DNA of 64,000 nt from NCBI GenBank assembly GCA_040391135.1, contig JBEBYL010000011.1, positions 1 to 64,000 of the forward strand, written 5' to 3'. Position numbers and translations under genes: made by a program. The notes under the pieces were generated by a model. The model saw only the letters and a list, made by a program, of their open reading frames with translations, was not told where the DNA came from and did no database searches. Below, one piece after another: positions 59,971 to 64,000 of the stretch (positions within the stretch are counted from its first letter, which is position 1; the number at the start of each line of letters is the position of its first letter). This stretch comes from G025836975 sp040391135. Its GTDB lineage: Bacteria; Pseudomonadota; Gammaproteobacteria; Burkholderiales; Burkholderiaceae_B.

Positions 59971-61509
59971 CTACATGGTGGGCATGATGAACTCATTGCC
60001 CTTGGTGATGTTTTCCGGCCAGCGCTGCATGATGGACTTCTGCTTGGTGTAGAAGCGGACGCCCTCTTCGCCATAGGCATGGGTGTCGCCGAACAGGCTG
60101 CGCTTCCATCCTCCGAAGCCGTGCCACGACATGGGAACGGGGATGGGCACATTGACTCCCACCATGCCCACTTGTATGCGCCGCGCAAATTCGCGGGCGG
60201 CGTGGCCGTCGCTGGTGAAGCAGGACACGCCGTTGCCGAACTCATGGCGATTGACCAGGTCGATGGCCGCGCCCAGGTCGTCCACGTGCATGCAGGCCAG
60301 GACGGGCCCGAAGATTTCCTCTTTGTATATTTTCATGTCGGGCGTAACGTTGTCGAACAGCGTTCCACCCACATAGAATCCGTTCTCGTGGCCGGCCACC
60401 TTGTAGCCCCGGCCATCGACCAGCAGTTCGGCGCCCTGCTCCACCCCCAGCGCGATATAGCTTTCTATACGCTGCAAGGCTTCCTTGCTTACCACCGGCC
60501 CCATCTCGGCATCCAGGTTCATGCCGTCCTTGATCTTCAGGGCCCTGGCGCGTTCGGCCAGCGCCGGCATGATCTTCTTGCCGACATCTCCGACCATCAC
60601 GGCGACGGATATCGCCATGCAGCGTTCGCCCGCGGAACCGTAGGCGGCGCCCACCAGCGCGTCCACCGTGCGATCGATATCGGCATCGGGCAGGATGACC
60701 ATATGATTCTTGGCGCCGCCCAGGGCCTGCACCCGCTTGCCGAAATGCGCTCCGCGCTCGTAGATGTATTGCGCAATGGGCGTCGAGCCGACAAAGCTCA
60801 GCGCCGCCACGTCGGCATGCTCCAGCAAGGCGTCGACCACGACCTTATCGCCCTGGATCACGTTGAACACGCCGTCGGGCAAGCCGGCTTCCTTGAACAG
60901 CTTGGCCATGAGCAGCGAGACGCTGGGGTCGCGTTCGCTTGGCTTCAGAATGAAGGTATTGCCGGCGGCGATGGCCACCGGAAACATCCAGCACGGCACC
61001 ATGCAGGGAAAGTTGAACGGGGTAATGCCGGCCACCACGCCCAAGGGCTGGCGCAGGGTCCAGTTATCGATGCCGTTGGCGACCTGCTCGGTGTAGTCGC
61101 CCTTGAGCAATTGCGGTATGCCGCAGGCGAATTCGATCACGTCGATGCCGCGCGCGACCTCGCCTTGCGCATCCGTGAATACCTTGCCGTGTTCGGCGGT
61201 GATCATCGCCGCCATGGCGTCGGTATTGTCATTCATCAGGCGCAGAAATCGATTCATGATGCGCGCGCGGCGCACCGGCGGCGTATCGGCCCAGGCCTGC
61301 GAAGCCGCTTTCGCCGCCGCGACCGCCGCGTTCACGTCGTCCAGGGTGGACAGCGCCACCTTCCGCGCCACCTGGCCGGTGGACGGATTGAACACGTCCT
61401 GCTTGCGATCGCCGCTGCCGGGAACCAGCCGGCCGCCGATAAAATTGACCACATCGTTTTTATCGGTATAGGCGGGGGTGGCGGCGGTTACGCTGTTTTG
61501 GTCTTTCAC
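59971..61509 (-). CDS. mmsA: methylmalonate-semialdehyde dehydrogenase (CoA-acylating)
   Basis: A 512-residue aldehyde dehydrogenase of the MmsA/IolA type. It converts methylmalonate or malonate semialdehyde to propionyl- or acetyl-CoA in valine and inositol breakdown. Blocks are AGITPFNFPCMVPCWMFPVA, VQALGGAKNHMVILPDAD and the catalytic Cys in SAGERCMAIS. The divergent LysR gene and the inverted repeat between them suggest direct control. Confidence 0.94.
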   Translation of the reverse strand: MKDQNSVTAATPAYTDKNDVVNFIGGRLVPGSGDRKQDVFNPSTGQVARKVALSTLDDVNAAVAAAKAASQAWADTPPVRRARIMNRFLRLMNDNTDAMAAMITAEHGKVFTDAQGEVARGIDVIEFACGIPQLLKGDYTEQVANGIDNWTLRQPLGVVAGITPFNFPCMVPCWMFPVAIAAGNTFILKPSERDPSVSLLMAKLFKEAGLPDGVFNVIQGDKVVVDALLEHADVAALSFVGSTPIAQYIYERGAHFGKRVQALGGAKNHMVILPDADIDRTVDALVGAAYGSAGERCMAISVAVMVGDVGKKIMPALAERARALKIKDGMNLDAEMGPVVSKEALQRIESYIALGVEQGAELLVDGRGYKVAGHENGFYVGGTLFDNVTPDMKIYKEEIFGPVLACMHVDDLGAAIDLVNRHEFGNGVSCFTSDGHAAREFARRIQVGMVGVNVPIPVPMSWHGFGGWKRSLFGDTHAYGEEGVRFYTKQKSIMQRWPENITKGNEFIMPTM

Positions 61510-61590
61510 TATGGTCTCCGGGTCGATATGAGGAATGAAAAAAGTATAGGCAGCGCGGAGTTTGCATACAAGGCCTTATTGCTGGATACA

Positions 61591-61610
61591 TTGTTTAATT
61601 TATTAGACAA
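61591..61610. promoter_or_regulatory. probable LysR box between mmsA and the LysR gene
   Basis: TTGTTTAA-TTTA-TTAGACAA, an inverted repeat with 7 of 8 arm positions matching, AT-rich, 26 bp before the LysR start. It has the TTG-N-CAA form typical of LysR-type sites and would control both divergent genes. Confidence 0.55.
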
Positions 61611-61635
61611 TACAGAGTAGCCGCAAAGGAAAGCC

Positions 61636-62565
61636 ATGAAGGAACACCAGAAAGAATTGATGTGGTCGCATATATATTGGCTGGGCGTGCTGGGTGCCGC
61701 GGGCAGCTATACCGCCGCGGCCAAGCGCCTGGGCGTCAGCAAGGGCGCGGTCAGCCTGCGCATCGCCGAACTGGAGCAGGTGTCCGGCGTCGCGCTGGTG
61801 CGGCGCACGACCCGCAGCGTGCGCCTGACCGAAGCGGGCCAGGCGCTGGTCGACGGCACCCGCCAGGCATTCCTTGCCATCGAGCAGGGCTTCGACAGCA
61901 TTCGCGATCTGGCGGAAGAACCGCGTGGCGTGGTCCGCGTCACGGCCCCGGTGGCACTGGGCAGGCAGAAGATCATTCCGCTCATCAGCCCCTTCTTGCA
62001 TGCCTGCCCCGACGTGCGGATTGAAATGGAATTGTCCGATCACTTGAGCTCGCTGGCGCAGGAAGGGTTCGATCTGGCCATACGCCATAGCAGCCATGTG
62101 CCCGAAACGCATGTGGCATGGCTGCTGCGCCCTTCCACCACCATGCTGGTGGCCGCGCCGTCCTATCTGGCCCGGCGCGGCACTCCCAAAACCCCGGATG
62201 ACCTGGCCGGCCACAATTGCCTGTACTACCTGCGCTCGGCGGCGGCGCCCGCCTGGAGCTTCGCGCCCCTACGGCGCCCGGACGAGCGCCGCAGCGTGGC
62301 GGTACGCGGCAACTTTTGCGCCAACAACAGCGAAGCCTTGCGCGAGCTGGTCCTGGCCGGCCAGGGCATTGCCCTGCTGCCCGATTTCAGTGCGCGGGAC
62401 GAGGTCGATACCGGAGCGCTGGTGCCGCTATTGCCGGCTTGGAAACCCGTGGGCGTGTTCGGCGATGCCATCTATGCCATACGGCCCTATAGCGCCTATG
62501 TGCCGCGCGCGGTCCGCGCGTTTGTGGAGCATCTGAAAGCGCAATTAAGCGTCGGAACTGGTTAG
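61636..62565 (+). CDS. LysR-family transcriptional regulator
   Basis: A 309-residue regulator. The N-terminal helix-turn-helix is SYTAAAKRLGVSKGAVSLRI, and the effector domain begins near RGVVRVTAPVALGRQKI. GGAAAG precedes the ATG. It is divergent from mmsA and likely regulates it in response to a branched-chain catabolite. It ends 20 bp from the convergent SDR gene. Confidence 0.92.
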   Translation: MKEHQKELMWSHIYWLGVLGAAGSYTAAAKRLGVSKGAVSLRIAELEQVSGVALVRRTTRSVRLTEAGQALVDGTRQAFLAIEQGFDSIRDLAEEPRGVVRVTAPVALGRQKIIPLISPFLHACPDVRIEMELSDHLSSLAQEGFDLAIRHSSHVPETHVAWLLRPSTTMLVAAPSYLARRGTPKTPDDLAGHNCLYYLRSAAAPAWSFAPLRRPDERRSVAVRGNFCANNSEALRELVLAGQGIALLPDFSARDEVDTGALVPLLPAWKPVGVFGDAIYAIRPYSAYVPRAVRAFVEHLKAQLSVGTG

Positions 62566-62585
62566 CGCGAAAGAGCAGGCGCCGA

Positions 62586-63359
62586 CTAGAACGTGATCGA
62601 GAAACCGCCGTCCACCACCAAAATATGGCCGTTCACGTACGAGGCGCTGGACGAGGCCAGGAAGACGGCCGCCCCGGAGATCTCCGATGGATGGGCCCAG
62701 CGCGCCATGGGATTGCGCCCCAGGACTATGGGGCCCTTGATGGGATCGTTCGCCAGGCTGGCATTGGTTTCCGTCGCGAAGGTGCCGGGAGCGATCCCGT
62801 TGCTCGTGATGCCCTGGTTGCCGTATTCGACCGCAAGGGCTCTGACCATGCCCGCCAGGCCCTGCTTGGCAACCGGATAAATGGCATCGCCCGGCCGGGC
62901 GAGTTCGCCGGCGATCGAGGTCAAGGTAATGAAGCGGCCTTGCAAGCGATGCTCCACCATGGCGGCCGCCGCCAGCTTGGACAGATGAAGGGCCGCGATC
63001 AAGTCCACGTTGATCAATTCCAGCATGTCGGCCAGCGTGGCGTCTTCAAGGGACTTGCGTATGCGGATCCCGACGTTATGGACGACGATATCGGGCACGC
63101 CCGTTCGTTCGCACAGACTCTGGAAGGCCGAGGCCTGCCCCGCAAGGTCGCCGATGTCGCAGACAAAAGGATGGGCGTCATGGCCTTTGTCCGCCAGAGC
63201 GGCCACGGCGGCGTCAACGCGGCCGGCATGGCGGCCGTTGATGACGACGCGCGCGCCGCTGGCACCGTAGGCCTGCGCGATGGCCAGCCCCAGCCCTTGG
63301 GTCGAGCCTGTGATGAGGGCCAGTTTGCCTTTGAGCGAAAAATCGGGAGCGTCAGACAT
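62586..63359 (-). CDS. short-chain dehydrogenase, gluconate/sugar-alcohol type
   Basis: A 257-residue classical SDR. The cofactor motif is ALITGSTQGLGLAIA, the active site is Ser-Tyr-Lys with YPVAK in AIYPVAKQGLAGMVRAL, and the C-terminus has VNGHILVVDGG. It resembles gluconate 5-dehydrogenase-like or 2-deoxygluconate dehydrogenases. It starts 17 bp after the glycerate kinase stop, so they form an operon, possibly of sugar-acid breakdown. Confidence 0.88.
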   Translation of the reverse strand: MSDAPDFSLKGKLALITGSTQGLGLAIAQAYGASGARVVINGRHAGRVDAAVAALADKGHDAHPFVCDIGDLAGQASAFQSLCERTGVPDIVVHNVGIRIRKSLEDATLADMLELINVDLIAALHLSKLAAAAMVEHRLQGRFITLTSIAGELARPGDAIYPVAKQGLAGMVRALAVEYGNQGITSNGIAPGTFATETNASLANDPIKGPIVLGRNPMARWAHPSEISGAAVFLASSSASYVNGHILVVDGGFSITF

Positions 63360-63376
63360 AAGGTTCAGATGGAGAT

Positions 63377-64000
63377 TTATTCATTCAGCGGGATGGACGC
63401 TTGGGATTGTCCGGACAGCCAGACCCTCATGCAGTCGCCGGCGCGCTGGCGCAGATAGCCTTCAGCCCCGGCACACGCCTGTTCCAGCGTCACCGGACCG
63501 GGCGCAAGGCTGAACGCCGCCGTGATGCCCGCGGCATACAGGGCCTCGTAGCCTTCCCCCAGCGATCCGGCAATGGCAATGACGGGTATGCCCTGCCGCT
63601 GCGCATAACGCGCAACGCCGGCCGGGGTCTTGCCCAGCAGGGTTTGCGCGTCCATGCGGCCCTCGCCGGTAAACACCAAGTGGGCTCCGCGCATGGCCTC
63701 GGCCAGCCCCAGGAGTTCGGCCACCAGTTCCACTCCAGGCCTGAAGCGGGCCTTGAAGCAAGTCTTGACCGCGAAGCCCAGGCCGCCCGCCGCGCCCATT
63801 CCGGGAGTATCCCGCTCGTCCTTATGGAATTGCCGGGCGCACACGTCGGCAAAATGGGCAATGGCGGCATCCAGGACCGCAACGTCGGCGGGAGATGCGC
63901 CTTTCTGCGGGCCGAAGATGGCCGATGCCCCGCGTTCGCCGCACAAGGGGTTGTCGACATCGACCGCGATCTCGAACTCGGTTTCCGCCAGGCGTGGATC
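63377..64000 (-). CDS. garK: glycerate 2-kinase (GarK type), cut by window edge
   Basis: The C-terminal ~207 residues of a class II glycerate kinase, 5' end beyond the window. Conserved blocks are VDVDNPLCGERGASAIFGPQ (near the edge), GAAGGLGFAVKTCF and the LVFTGEGRMDAQTLLGKTP phosphotransfer loop. It makes 2-phosphoglycerate from glycerate, the last step of glucarate/glyoxylate routes. The frame is open to the last base of the window, so this is a truncation by the window, not a pseudogene. Confidence 0.9.
   Translation of the reverse strand, partial: DPRLAETEFEIAVDVDNPLCGERGASAIFGPQKGASPADVAVLDAAIAHFADVCARQFHKDERDTPGMGAAGGLGFAVKTCFKARFRPGVELVAELLGLAEAMRGAHLVFTGEGRMDAQTLLGKTPAGVARYAQRQGIPVIAIAGSLGEGYEALYAAGITAAFSLAPGPVTLEQACAGAEGYLRQRAGDCMRVWLSGQSQASIPLNE

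Noticed and set aside
59872..61620. A 582-codon open frame on the plus strand opposite mmsA
   Set aside because: It is the antisense shadow of mmsA in high-G+C DNA. It is rich in His, Arg, Gln and Gly, lacks any domain motif, and the minus strand carries a fully conserved dehydrogenase.
1..64000. CRISPR arrays, tRNA or rRNA genes, insertion sequences
   Set aside because: No regularly spaced repeats, no tRNA-like or rRNA-like segments in the gaps, and no transposase-like protein were recognised. Absence was judged by eye only.

Overview
The window reads as a chromosomal segment of a high-G+C betaproteobacterium of the order Burkholderiales, most likely family Alcaligenaceae (Bordetella / Achromobacter / Pusillimonas group). 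The main reasons are two Bug-type (TctC family) periplasmic binding proteins, a TctBA transporter, FAH- and MmgE/PrpD-type accessory catabolic genes, and protein families typical of that group. The genus is inference; no rRNA or tRNA gene was found that would settle it.

Layout. (1) 0-14.4 kb is a metal and metalloid resistance block: an arsenic locus (arsR-arsC-arsB divergent from a second arsC and arsH), a CusSR/CopSR-like two-component system, an RcnR-type repressor divergent from a DmeF-type Co/Ni exporter, a manganese exporter (mntP) behind a yybP-ykoY riboswitch, the copper operon copA-copB-cupredoxin-cytochrome c, and a Cu(I) P1B-ATPase. The two copper units each carry a 16-bp CusR/CopR-like box. 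(2) 14.5-28 kb looks less G+C-rich and accessory. A 3' remnant of an SDR gene lies at its left edge. Next comes a seven-gene minus-strand operon built around a cytosolic type I sulfatase and its formylglycine-generating enzyme. Then follow two AraC regulators, an unusual methyltransferase, outer-membrane barrel proteins and a DUF4239 protein. This is the best candidate here for an undescribed system. (3) 28-34.5 kb is an IclR-controlled catabolic operon (Bug protein, crotonase, ADP-forming-type acyl-CoA synthetase, MmgE/PrpD). (4) 35-39.3 kb is a two-component system followed by tctBA, with a tandem-repeat operator between them and no tctC. (5) 39.3-41.3 kb is an ECF sigma / anti-sigma operon that also encodes two small exported proteins, one only 46 residues long. 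(6) 41.4-47 kb holds arfB, a GntR/FadR-controlled FAH-Bug pair with two identical palindromic operators, small redox genes, acylphosphatase, a cytochrome c and the chromate transporter chrA. (7) 48-64 kb is mostly central metabolism: GH15 glucoamylase/trehalase, universal stress protein, PQQ sugar dehydrogenase, gnd-zwf, redoxin, NfeD-slipin, DUF488, fumC, epd, mmsA with a divergent LysR regulator, an SDR, and a glycerate kinase cut by the window edge.

How the parts work together. The metal block combines sensing (ArsR, RcnR-like, CopRS, Mn riboswitch), export (ArsB, DmeF, MntP, CopB, Cu-ATPase) and periplasmic oxidation or binding (CopA, cupredoxin). Most intergenic regions of the catabolic units contain a palindrome or direct repeat of the size expected for the adjacent regulator, and each is reported separately. 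No CRISPR array, insertion sequence, tRNA or rRNA gene was seen.
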